This document shows positions 9,261 to 16,328 of a DNA stretch of 64,000 nt, in pieces (the stretch's first letter is position 1; each line of letters begins with the position of its first letter). Both the position numbers and the translations under genes were made by a program. The notes under the pieces are model-generated. The model saw only the letters and a program-made list of their open reading frames with translations, was not told the origin of the DNA and did no database searches. This stretch comes from Ponticaulis koreensis DSM 19734 (GTDB lineage: Bacteria > Pseudomonadota > Alphaproteobacteria > Caulobacterales > Hyphomonadaceae): the NCBI RefSeq assembly GCF_000420665.1, contig NZ_ATVJ01000001.1, positions 1,178,001 to 1,242,000 of the forward strand, given 5' to 3'.

Positions 9261-9674
9261 ATGAAAAAGATACTACTTGTCGAAGATAATCCAGCAGACG
9301 TGCTTCTGACACTACGTGTATTCGCGCAAGCGAATATCGAAGCAGAAATTGTCGTTGCTGAGGACGGGGTGGTGGCGCTCGAGATGCTGGCAGAACCAGA
9401 GGCTATGGAACCTGTTCTTATACTTATGGACATCAATATGCCCCGCAAGAACGGGAAGGATGTTCTGAAGGAAATTAAAGCGACGACCCGTTTTCGTCAT
9501 ATCCCCGTTGTTATGCTTACAACATCAGATGCACGTGATGACATCCGCGAGTCCTACGAAAACTATGCGAGTGGTTACATCGTGAAGCCGGCTCGCCTCG
9601 GAGAATTCATGAAAGCAGTGCAGACTCTGAAAAATTTCTGGTTTGAAACGGTTACGCTGTTATCCGGCGACTGA
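9261..9674 (+). CDS. Single-domain response regulator (Rcp1-like)
   Basis: 137 residues consisting only of a receiver domain: acidic pocket LVEDNPADVLL at the N-terminus, phospho-acceptor Asp57 in ILMDINMPRKNG, the switch threonine in VVMLTTSDA and the lysine in YIVKPA. There is no output domain. The EDNPAD signature and lengthened loop are typical of Rcp1-like regulators that pair with an adjacent histidine kinase, here the PAS kinase upstream. It probably acts by protein-protein contact or as a phosphate shuttle. Confidence 0.92.
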   Translation: MKKILLVEDNPADVLLTLRVFAQANIEAEIVVAEDGVVALEMLAEPEAMEPVLILMDINMPRKNGKDVLKEIKATTRFRHIPVVMLTTSDARDDIRESYENYASGYIVKPARLGEFMKAVQTLKNFWFETVTLLSGD

Positions 9675-9684
9675 TAAAGCGCGG

Positions 9685-10239
9685 TTATTTGCGCCAGACC
9701 GACAACGGGTCGAACACACCAGAGTTTGCCGCGTCCTGCAGAGCCTGAAGCTGGCTCGTTACCGCATTGATGGCTGGCTCTTCAGGTTCATCAAAAATCA
9801 TTTCGTCCAGACGGTGCAGACGGTCGAACAGATCTTTGGCACGGTCGACCAGCTCAAGAAGCTCGGCTGGCAGTTCAGGGTTCTGACGGGCTGTGAAGGC
9901 ATTTATGGACGAGTCTTCCAGGCGGAAACGGGCTTCGGACGCTTCCTCCACGGTCATGTCACCTTCCTGCACAGCGCGCTGAACCACCAGCCAGCTGGCA
10001 GCCTGCATCAGGCGCGTCGTCATTTCCATGGAAACGGTTGCGTAAGAAAGAGAGGCTTCACGAGACAGCTGGCGGGAGGCATCACGGCCTTCGCCATCCA
10101 GATAGCTGGCGGTTTCTTCAACGAGACCCATGCCGTCCGCAAAGAGTTTCCGGAACATCTCAGACGAGGCAAATTTCAGCATGCGCTCGCGAACACCGGG
10201 CGTTACAGGCTGTGGTTTCGTAGAGGAATCTTTCGTCAT
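9685..10239 (-). CDS. rcdA: RcdA-like regulator of CtrA degradation (DUF1465)
   Basis: 184 residues, helical, with the DUF1465 core at about 35-105 (ASYLDGEGRDASRQLSREAS and TTRLMQAASWLVVQRAVQEG). In Caulobacter RcdA is an adaptor that, with CpdR and PopA, delivers CtrA and other substrates to ClpXP at the cell pole. Its presence together with a CtrA-type box elsewhere in the window supports a CtrA cell-cycle circuit in this organism. The disordered C-terminal tail that carries cargo contacts in the family is also present here. Assignment is by recognition of the family, without a search. Confidence 0.82.
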   Translation of the reverse strand: MTKDSSTKPQPVTPGVRERMLKFASSEMFRKLFADGMGLVEETASYLDGEGRDASRQLSREASLSYATVSMEMTTRLMQAASWLVVQRAVQEGDMTVEEASEARFRLEDSSINAFTARQNPELPAELLELVDRAKDLFDRLHRLDEMIFDEPEEPAINAVTSQLQALQDAANSGVFDPLSVWRK

Positions 10240-10329
10240 GGTCTCGTCCCGTCGAATCGCTCGTCTTTACGCGTCGCGCCATTATGACCTTTCTGATCGA
10301 TTAAAGGGTTAACCGATATTGTGGTCATC

Positions 10330-10842
10330 TCAAGGCGTTGTCGCTAATGAATACACTTTCGATAATGTATTCATATTCCGTGCCGTTCCGCGATCCTGTG
10401 CTTCAAGTTTCAGGCGTGATCTGCCCTGACCACTGGCGTAATGCACGTAGATCTCGCGGTCTGAGGCGATGATCTGCTCATCGCTTTGGTGTTTCGCATT
10501 CGCCGTATCGGCGGGAGTTGCTGCATTAGGCAGCAAAAGGGCGATGACCTTATTGCCAGGCGCGTCCGGGAACGGGTTGTTCTCGCAAATTGCTTTGACG
10601 TCTGCAGCGCTACGCATGATCACACCAACCGGCTTTCCGCCATAGCTTTCCAGTTTTTGTTCCAGTATGGCGCAGGCTTCGTCGGCATTTTTCTCACTTT
10701 CGAACACCAGATTGCCGCTCGCGATATAGGTGCGTGGATTTTCAAACCCCGCTTCATCACACATAGCGCGAAGCGTCTCCATAGGCAGCTTACCGGTGCC
10801 GCCGACATTGACTGCGCGCAAAAAGGCGATGTGCGTTGCCAA
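10330..10842 (-). CDS. DUF1697 protein
   Basis: 170 residues beginning MATHIAFLRAVNVGGTGKLP, the diagnostic opening of DUF1697, followed by LRAMCDEAGFENPRTYIASG and ending KVYSLATTP. The family is widespread but biochemically uncharacterised. The start codon is TTG (10840-10842), only 5 nt after the stop of the upstream DUF1192 gene, so it is probably translationally coupled to it. The C-terminal part carries the family's RNMNTLSK signature. Confidence 0.85.
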   Translation of the reverse strand: MATHIAFLRAVNVGGTGKLPMETLRAMCDEAGFENPRTYIASGNLVFESEKNADEACAILEQKLESYGGKPVGVIMRSAADVKAICENNPFPDAPGNKVIALLLPNAATPADTANAKHQSDEQIIASDREIYVHYASGQGRSRLKLEAQDRGTARNMNTLSKVYSLATTP

Positions 10843-10847
10843 GCCGG

Positions 10848-11036
10848 TCAGCTCTTATCGCCAAAGCTGAACATGGCGTCGGCAGCAGATTTAGCGTCGC
10901 CCTTCTTTTCGATGGCCGCTTCGCAGAGGGCGATCTCGGCTTTCAGTTCCGTGATCCGGTCACGCAGGTCATCAACCGACATATCGTCGAGGTCGCGAAG
11001 AAGTTTCGGATCGGGTGCTTGTTCCTGGTCACTCAT
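10848..11036 (-). CDS. DUF1192 small protein
   Basis: 62 residues with LDDMSVDDLRDRITELKAEI and a second helix containing EKKGDAKSAADAMF, the DUF1192 pattern seen throughout alphaproteobacteria. Predicted helical hairpin or coiled coil. I chose the ATG at 11036 because GGAGGAG lies directly upstream; an in-frame TTG at 11054 would put the Shine-Dalgarno inside the gene. It is transcribed divergently from the quinone oxidoreductase gene and heads a two-gene unit with DUF1697. Function unknown. Confidence 0.85.
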   Translation of the reverse strand: MSDQEQAPDPKLLRDLDDMSVDDLRDRITELKAEIALCEAAIEKKGDAKSAADAMFSFGDKS

Positions 11037-11083
11037 TGCGCCACTCTCCTCCAAAATTCTGTAAGGTTACATGGGAAGAAAAT

Positions 11084-12058
11084 ATGACCCTAACAATGCG
11101 CGCTGTTGAAGTCCAAGACGATCAGTCACTGAAAATTGTCGAGCTGCCACGGCCTGAGCCGCAGGGCGCCGAAGTGCTGATCCGGATTGAAGCGTTCGGG
11201 GTGAACCGCGGTGATCTGCTTCAGCGGATTGGTCGTTATCCGTCTCCTCCGGGTGCATCTCCTCTGATGGGGCTGGAAGCCTGCGGTGTGGTTGAGGCGG
11301 TTGGCCCTGCAGCAGACCGCTGGTCTGTTGGTGACAAGGTTTGCGCGCTTCTGCCGGGCGGTGGCTATGCCAGCTATGCTGTGGCGGACTCTGGTTCCTG
11401 CCTGCCACTGCCGGAGGGCCTCACCTTTGAACAGGGCGCGAGCCTGACCGAGACCATGATGACGGTCTGGACCAATGTGTTCGATGTCTGCGCGTTGCAG
11501 CCGGGCGAAACCTTCCTTGTACATGGCGGCACAAGCGGCATTGGCGTGTCCGCGATCCAGATGGCCCGACAGCATGGCTGTAAAGTTCTCACGACGGCGG
11601 GGTCTGCAGCCAAATGCGCGGCGGCAGAAACCTTCGGCGCGCATCGCGCAATCAATTACCGCGAGGAAGACTTTGCAGCGGTCGTCAAAGAAGAGGGCGG
11701 CGTTGATGTCATCCTCGATATGGTCGGCGGCGACTATGTCGCGAAGAATATTGCGAGCCTCAACAAACTCGGTCGCCTCGTAAACATTGCTTACATGAAC
11801 GGCCCGCAGGTGGATGTGAATCTTCTGCCTGTCATGCTGAAGCGCCTGACGATCACCGGCTCCACCCTGCGTGCCCGCACACCGGAAGAAAAACGGCAGG
11901 TGCGCGACGGCGTGGAAAACCAGTTCTGGCACATGATAGCCGAGGATAAGATCAATCCTGTGGTTTATAAGGTCTTCCCAATGGAAGAGATCGAAGCGGC
12001 CCACGAACTGATGAAATCATCAGAGCATATCGGGAAAATCGTGGTGAAGACGACTTAG
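11084..12058 (+). CDS. NAD(P)H:quinone oxidoreductase, zinc-free MDR family (PIG3-like)
   Basis: 324 residues. GroES-like N-terminal domain with GVNRGDLLQRIGRYPSPPG and the GLEACGVVEAVG strand, then a Rossmann domain with HGGTSGIGVSAIQMARQHG around residue 145. The catalytic zinc ligands of alcohol dehydrogenases are missing, as expected for quinone reductases of the TP53I3/PIG3 type that reduce quinones or enones with NADPH. ATG at 11084 is preceded by GGGAAGAAA; upstream in-frame codons would overlap the divergent DUF1192 promoter. Adjacency to DUF1192 is common in the class. Confidence 0.9.
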   Translation: MTLTMRAVEVQDDQSLKIVELPRPEPQGAEVLIRIEAFGVNRGDLLQRIGRYPSPPGASPLMGLEACGVVEAVGPAADRWSVGDKVCALLPGGGYASYAVADSGSCLPLPEGLTFEQGASLTETMMTVWTNVFDVCALQPGETFLVHGGTSGIGVSAIQMARQHGCKVLTTAGSAAKCAAAETFGAHRAINYREEDFAAVVKEEGGVDVILDMVGGDYVAKNIASLNKLGRLVNIAYMNGPQVDVNLLPVMLKRLTITGSTLRARTPEEKRQVRDGVENQFWHMIAEDKINPVVYKVFPMEEIEAAHELMKSSEHIGKIVVKTT

Positions 12059-12083
12059 TCTGCGCTTTGCTTGCGTGTTTTCT

Positions 12084-12112
12084 TTGCATTCGGCGCGAAT
12101 AATCACTATAAT
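12084..12112 (+). promoter_or_regulatory. Sigma-70-type promoter for the DUF1013 gene
   Basis: TTGCAT (12084-12089) and a perfect TATAAT (12107-12112) are separated by exactly 17 bp, about 80 bp before the DUF1013 start. This is the best-matching housekeeping promoter I found in the window. Confidence 0.72.
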
Positions 12113-12148
12113 GATCGCAACGACAATTTCCCTATAGGAAAACCCCGT

Positions 12149-12170
12149 CGCCCGGCCAGTGTGCCGGGCG
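12149..12170 (+). promoter_or_regulatory. GC-rich hairpin in the DUF1013 leader
   Basis: Perfect 8-bp arms CGCCCGGC / GCCGGGCG with a 6-nt loop lie in the predicted 5' untranslated region, ending 10 nt before the AAGGAG ribosome binding site. It is followed by TACGTGTTTT, a weak T-run, so it could act as an attenuator or as an mRNA-stabilising leader hairpin. Confidence 0.5.
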
Positions 12171-12193
12171 TACGTGTTTTAAGGAGTATTCAC

Positions 12194-12859
12194 ATGGCCA
12201 ATATCCTGATGCCGAAAGCGACGGCTGTATGGCTCATTGATAACACGACGCTCACTTTCAAGCAGATTGGTGACTTTTGCGAGCTGCACCACCTTGAAGT
12301 TCAGGGCATTGCAGACGGCGATGTTGCGCAGTCCATGCGCGGTGTTGACCCTGTTGCGCGCGGCGAGCTGACCCGCGAAGAAATTCGCAAGGGCGAGGCT
12401 GACTCTAACTACAGCCTGAAAACGATCGAGCATAAAGTCGACAAGATCGTTACCCAGCAAAAGCGCAAAGGCGCCCGCTACACGCCAATCTCCCGTCGTG
12501 GTGATCGCCCGAACGCGATTGCGTGGTTCCTCTACCACCACAAGGAAGTGTCCGACGCGCAGATTTCTAAAATCATCGGCACGACCAAAGCGACAATCAA
12601 CGCTGTTCGCGACCGTACTCACTGGGACTCAGCGAACATCAAGCCGGTTGACCCTGTAACGCTTGGCCTTTGCACGCAGATCGAACTCGACGACCTGATC
12701 TCCAAAGCCTCTGAAAAGCGTCGCAAGATGGACGAAGAAGCTGGTATCACGAACGATCAGGGCCTTGCTCCGATCGAGAATGAAGCGCCTGAGGAAGAAG
12801 ACACAGAGCGTACGTCTGGCGAAGGTCTGACAGCTGAGAACCTCTTCAATCTGAAATAA
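12194..12859 (+). CDS. DUF1013 cell-cycle transcriptional regulator (TrcR-type)
   Basis: 221 residues of the alphaproteobacterial DUF1013 family, which some annotations call cell-cycle regulator TrcR. Helix-turn-helix-like segments are visible near the N-terminus (TLTFKQIGDFCELHHLEVQG) and mid-protein (DAQISKIIGTTKATINAVRD, residues about 117-137). The C-terminal 40 residues are very acidic and probably disordered. Start ATG at 12194 follows AAGGAG by 7 nt. It has its own consensus promoter and an intrinsic terminator, so it is monocistronic. The family is a known DNA-binding regulator in some alphaproteobacteria; targets here are unknown. Confidence 0.85.
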   Translation: MANILMPKATAVWLIDNTTLTFKQIGDFCELHHLEVQGIADGDVAQSMRGVDPVARGELTREEIRKGEADSNYSLKTIEHKVDKIVTQQKRKGARYTPISRRGDRPNAIAWFLYHHKEVSDAQISKIIGTTKATINAVRDRTHWDSANIKPVDPVTLGLCTQIELDDLISKASEKRRKMDEEAGITNDQGLAPIENEAPEEEDTERTSGEGLTAENLFNLK

Positions 12860-12908
12860 TCTGACCGCGCGCCGGTTCGCCGCGAGCGGTTTTTCGGACA
12901 AGACAATC

Positions 12909-12941
12909 AAACAGGCGGCTCTATAATGGGCCGCCTGTTTT
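12909..12941 (+). terminator. Intrinsic terminator of the DUF1013 gene
   Basis: Ten-base-pair stem AACAGGCGGC / GCCGCCTGTT with a short AT-rich loop ends in TTTTG, about 50 bp after the stop. Confidence 0.82.
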
Positions 12942-12960
12942 GCGTTTAGGGTTTCCGATC

Positions 12961-13251
12961 ATGTGGATGGCGCCGATAGCTGGGGTTTTGCGTTTGCGCC
13001 GCTTTGTGCAGGCCTACCGGCATGTGCTTTCGGGATTTTACACCGTTATCTTTATCCTCATGGTGGCCATCTGGGCGGGGTTTGATCTCTGGCTGAATGA
13101 TGGGCATATGCGGGAAGTCACAGGCATCGCGATGTTTTACCCGCTTCTCTATGTGGGTTGGACGGTTTTACGTGATGTGGTGACCTATCTATGGAACGGG
13201 CTGGTCTGGTGTGTGCAGCGCCTCGACGCGATGGTGCGTAAACGTCACTGA
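12961..13251 (+). CDS. Small two-helix membrane protein, unknown
   Basis: 96 residues starting at ATG 12961. A hydrophobic segment at about 24-43 (FYTVIFILMVAIWAGFDLW) and a second at about 55-80 (IAMFYPLLYVGWTVLRDVVT) point to an inner-membrane protein with two spans; both ends are basic. No family recognised. It lies between the DUF1013 terminator and the photolyase-like gene, 54 bp before the latter, with no strong Shine-Dalgarno, so the exact start is uncertain (an in-frame codon exists at 12940 inside the terminator). Confidence 0.6.
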   Translation: MWMAPIAGVLRLRRFVQAYRHVLSGFYTVIFILMVAIWAGFDLWLNDGHMREVTGIAMFYPLLYVGWTVLRDVVTYLWNGLVWCVQRLDAMVRKRH

Positions 13252-13305
13252 CCAAAACGTCATACCGCCTCTGGCCGCATGAGACGGGCGGCCTAATTCA
13301 TCGGC

Positions 13306-14550
13306 ATGACTGAACTCTTCACTGATACCCACACTGTTTCGTTTCGTCCCACCCGAAAAGCAGGGCTTGAGCAGCTTGAGCATTTTGCGCCGCGCATGGG
13401 CCGCCATTATGCGCAGAACCGAAATGCCGATCTTGGCCCCGGTGAGCGCACGAACGTGTCGGCTTTGTCTCCATGGATCAGAACGCGGCTCGTGCTGGAA
13501 GAAGAGGTCGCGCGGAAGGCTTTAGACGGGTTCCTTTACGCCTCAGCTGAAAAGTTTCATCAGGAGATCTGCTGGCGGTCCTATTTCAAAGGGTGGATGG
13601 AGCACAGGCCATCCGTCTGGCAGGCGTATCTGGAGCGGCGGGACGAACACCTCTCCGCATTGTCGGGCAATGCGGGTCTGCGCAAAGCCTATGACGAAGC
13701 GGTCAGCGGGCGAACCGGGATTGCCGGCTTCGATAACTGGGCGCGCGAACTTGTCGAAACGGGCTATCTGCACAACCATGCCCGCATGTGGTTCGCCTCC
13801 ATCTGGATATTCACCTTGAAACTTCCATGGGAGCTCGGCGCGGACTTCTTCCTGAAACATCTGATGGATGCTGACCCGGCATCCAACACACTGTCCTGGC
13901 GCTGGGTTGGCGGGCTGCACACGCGTGGCAAGACTTATCTGGCCCGTAAGGATAATATTGAAAAGTACACCGATGGACGGTTTTCGCCTTCGGGCCTCGC
14001 GCAGGACGCAACGCCGCTTGAAGGATTTGAAAATCCGTCTCCGCGCTGGCCGGACCTGCCCGCCGGGAAAGCCAAAGGCCGAACCGGCCTCCTGCTGACC
14101 GAAGAGGATATGCATCTCGCCTCGCTGGCCTCTGGCATTGAAGACCTTGTCGCGGTCGCCGGTTGCGTCTTCCCGGATGCGCGGTCTCCATCTGGTGCGG
14201 GGGAGCAGGCAAAGCGGTTTGCGCAAGGCGCGCTGGATGATGTTTTACGCCGCGCCATGGAGCGCATGTCGCTTCCAGCACGAAAGCTGAGTGCGGACGA
14301 CTTTATTCAAGTGACCGTCGAGTGGGCGCTTGAGACCAAAATGGATACCGTCGCTACGGGGTACGCACCGGTCGGCTGGGTTCGCCCAAAACTGAATGCG
14401 CTGAAAGATGCGCTTTCCGAACACGACATCCAGCTCGTAGAGATTGTGCGTGATTGGGACCGCTTGTTCTGGCCGCACGCCACAAAAGGCTTCTTCCCGC
14501 TCAAGAAGCAGATTCCGGAGGTCTATGCAGAGCTGGGCATGCCAGTCTGA
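13306..14550 (+). CDS. Cryptochrome/photolyase-like FAD protein with swapped domain order
   Basis: 414 residues. Residues about 50-225 match the helical FAD-binding half of photolyases: VSALSPWIRTRL, EKFHQEICWRSYFKGW, GYLHNHARMWFAS, LMDADPASNTLSWRWVGG. In ordinary photolyases an alpha/beta antenna domain precedes this; here only 49 residues do. Instead residues 258-408 look like that antenna domain: GLLLTEEDMHL (first strand), AVAGCVFPD (second), the helix AKRFAQGALDDVLRRAMERM, then DTVATGYAPVGWVRPKLNAL and a final KGFFPLKKQIP resembling the end of the normal domain (Y-R-V-F-T-P-F). I therefore read a circularly permuted layout. Whether it repairs DNA or senses light is unknown. Confidence 0.82.
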   Translation: MTELFTDTHTVSFRPTRKAGLEQLEHFAPRMGRHYAQNRNADLGPGERTNVSALSPWIRTRLVLEEEVARKALDGFLYASAEKFHQEICWRSYFKGWMEHRPSVWQAYLERRDEHLSALSGNAGLRKAYDEAVSGRTGIAGFDNWARELVETGYLHNHARMWFASIWIFTLKLPWELGADFFLKHLMDADPASNTLSWRWVGGLHTRGKTYLARKDNIEKYTDGRFSPSGLAQDATPLEGFENPSPRWPDLPAGKAKGRTGLLLTEEDMHLASLASGIEDLVAVAGCVFPDARSPSGAGEQAKRFAQGALDDVLRRAMERMSLPARKLSADDFIQVTVEWALETKMDTVATGYAPVGWVRPKLNALKDALSEHDIQLVEIVRDWDRLFWPHATKGFFPLKKQIPEVYAELGMPV

Positions 14551-14587
14551 TCTTGGAACTCATGCCAGAGCTACCCATTTCACTTCC

Positions 14588-14875
14588 ATGAGTGACACAG
14601 ATATCAAACGAGAGCCGCGTGGCTCCGGAGAGCAATATGTTCTGATGGTGGACGGCCACAAGGCTGTGCTGACCTTTGAGGACGTAGAAGGCGACAAACG
14701 CATCACTGACCATACTCTGGTGCCACGGGAGCTTGGCGGACGCGGTATTGGCAAGAAGCTCGTTGCGCGCGCCGTAGAAGATGCGCGCTCCGAGGGGAAG
14801 TCTATCGTCCCGACTTGCTGGTTTGTGAAACAGCAGATTGACCGGAACGAAAACTGGCAGGACGTGCTTGCCTGA
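14588..14875 (+). CDS. Small GNAT-like acetyltransferase (YjdJ type)
   Basis: 95 residues of the compact GNAT family typified by YjdJ/At1g77540 (PF14542). The acetyl-CoA loop RELGGRGIGKKLVARAVEDA sits at about 49-68, and IVPTCWFVKQQIDRN near the C-terminus carries the Cys-Trp-Phe motif of the family. ATG at 14588 chosen because the longer frame begins inside the previous gene. The gene runs 38 bp after the photolyase-like gene and may be co-transcribed. The substrate is unknown; relatives are minimal acetyltransferases. Confidence 0.82.
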   Translation: MSDTDIKREPRGSGEQYVLMVDGHKAVLTFEDVEGDKRITDHTLVPRELGGRGIGKKLVARAVEDARSEGKSIVPTCWFVKQQIDRNENWQDVLA

Positions 14876-14878
14876 GCA

Positions 14879-15496
14879 CTACATCCGCATACGGATGTGT
14901 TTCCAGTCATCGGCGGTCATTTCCCAGACAAGTGACTGACGCGTTTGCCTGTTCGGGCCCTTGCTCGTGACCTCACCCATACGCGTCATGCCCATGGCAT
15001 CGATCAGCTTGATCGAACGGATATTGTCATGCGCTGCGGTAAAGCAGAGCCGGTGAACGCCAAGCGTTTCGAATACGAAATCTATGCTGCGGAAAATGCC
15101 GTCACGGCCACGGCCGCTTGATTGTTGGTCAGGATGAGTGGCGCCGCCAAATTCTGCGGCTGACCAGTTTGGCCAGATGGTGAAATCGAAATACCCGGTG
15201 ACGCTGCCAGTCTCATCAAAGCTGGCCAGCATGAAGCCTTCACCCTTTGCTTGAGCCTCTGCCTTGCGCTGGATATGGCGCAGCACACTGTCCTTGGTGA
15301 CGGGTTTCTCGACCGTGTAGATCGGGTCTGAGACGTCCGGTAACGCGAAGAAATCATACATCGCGTCCAGATCGTCTTCGGTCACGATACGGGCATTCCC
15401 ATCTGGGCGCTGAAACTCAGTCACCTTACGCACACGATCCCTGATCTTGTCTTCAGTTTTCGGGCTGACGATTTCTCTCGTGACCGGAATGGACAT
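14879..15496 (-). CDS. GNAT family N-acetyltransferase (RimJ/RimL type)
   Basis: 205 residues. Acetyltransf_3 pattern: YFDFTIWPNWSAAEFGGATH, the CoA-binding turn SSGRGRDGIFRSIDFVFETL (about 128-147) and HRLCFTAAHDNIRSIKLIDA followed by MGMTRMGEV. The first 60 residues are an unassigned, charged leader. It could acetylate a ribosomal protein N-terminus or a small molecule; nothing decides. It ends tail to tail with the YjdJ-like gene, 3 nt apart. Confidence 0.85.
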   Translation of the reverse strand: MSIPVTREIVSPKTEDKIRDRVRKVTEFQRPDGNARIVTEDDLDAMYDFFALPDVSDPIYTVEKPVTKDSVLRHIQRKAEAQAKGEGFMLASFDETGSVTGYFDFTIWPNWSAAEFGGATHPDQQSSGRGRDGIFRSIDFVFETLGVHRLCFTAAHDNIRSIKLIDAMGMTRMGEVTSKGPNRQTRQSLVWEMTADDWKHIRMRM

Positions 15497-15584
15497 GAAT
15501 ACACCTCTATAGTGCTAACAGTTTTGTGCAGAGACGCGTTGAACGCAATCGGATATGTTTCTCCGCAGATCGGGGGAATTGGAC

Positions 15585-16244
15585 ATGCAGTTTTGTGAAA
15601 TCGAAGCGCGTGCCGCCGAAAAGCATGGACGCGAGGCGCTGGAAGACAGGCTGAGCCCTGTGGTCAGTGCGATGGAGATTGAAGCCATACCTGCCGACCG
15701 GTTCCTCTCTGAAGCGACTAAGGTCATTTTTCAGGCCGGGTTTTCATGGTCCCTCATTGATAAGAAATGGCCGAACTTCGAGGCCGCGTTTGAAGGTTTC
15801 GATGTACATCGCTGGTCCATGATGGGCGAGGAAGACCTTGATCGCTTGCTCAAGACGGACGGCATTGTCCGAAATGCGGGTAAGCTCCTCAGTGTCGGGA
15901 AGAACGCGCTGTATTTTCGGGACATTATAACTGAGCACGGAGGCGTGGGAGCTTTCTTTGCCAGCTGGAAACCGGAAGACTTCTTTGAAAACCTCTCAGC
16001 GATGCAGAAACGGACAAACCGGCTCGGCGCGAAAACCGGTCAGATTTTTCTGCGGCGCATGGGTGTGGAATCTGTCGTCCTCTCTAATGATGTCGTGAAG
16101 GCACTCATTGGCGCTGGTATCGTCGCAAAAGCGCCGACCGCGAAGAGAGACCTTGCAAGTGTTCAGGCTGCTCTGAACGACTGGCGCGAAGAATCGGGTA
16201 GAAGTCTCTCGCAGATCAGCCAGATTCTGGCACTATCGGTTTGA
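15585..16244 (+). CDS. Divergent DNA-3-methyladenine glycosylase I (Tag) homologue
   Basis: 219 residues. The Tag fold is recognisable from IFQAGFSWSLIDKKWPNFEAAF (about 48-69), IVRNAGKLLSVGKNA and the C-terminal TGQIFLRRMG. Tag excises 3-methyladenine from DNA. Two family features are missing: the catalytic Glu of E. coli Tag (E38, in LEGQQAGLSW) aligns with Val47, and the zinc-snap Cys/His residues at both ends are not visible. I chose ATG 15585 with GGGGGA upstream over ATG 15555. It may be a glycosylase with altered chemistry or specificity, or a non-catalytic relative. Confidence 0.75.
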   Translation: MQFCEIEARAAEKHGREALEDRLSPVVSAMEIEAIPADRFLSEATKVIFQAGFSWSLIDKKWPNFEAAFEGFDVHRWSMMGEEDLDRLLKTDGIVRNAGKLLSVGKNALYFRDIITEHGGVGAFFASWKPEDFFENLSAMQKRTNRLGAKTGQIFLRRMGVESVVLSNDVVKALIGAGIVAKAPTAKRDLASVQAALNDWREESGRSLSQISQILALSV

Positions 16245-16328
16245 TGTGAAGACTTTCAATGTAGTCATCGACAATTAACCCAACTCTGTAAAATATACCC
16301 GAGTTCTGAAAGCAGGGCCGGGTTGTGT

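Noticed and set aside
9643-10287. Plus-strand ORF opposite rcdA
   Set aside because: Low-complexity shadow of the well-supported rcdA reading frame with no family resemblance.
10301-10312. CtrA-like TTAA...TTAA upstream of rcdA
   Set aside because: Spacing is 4 nt instead of 7, so it does not fit the CtrA consensus.
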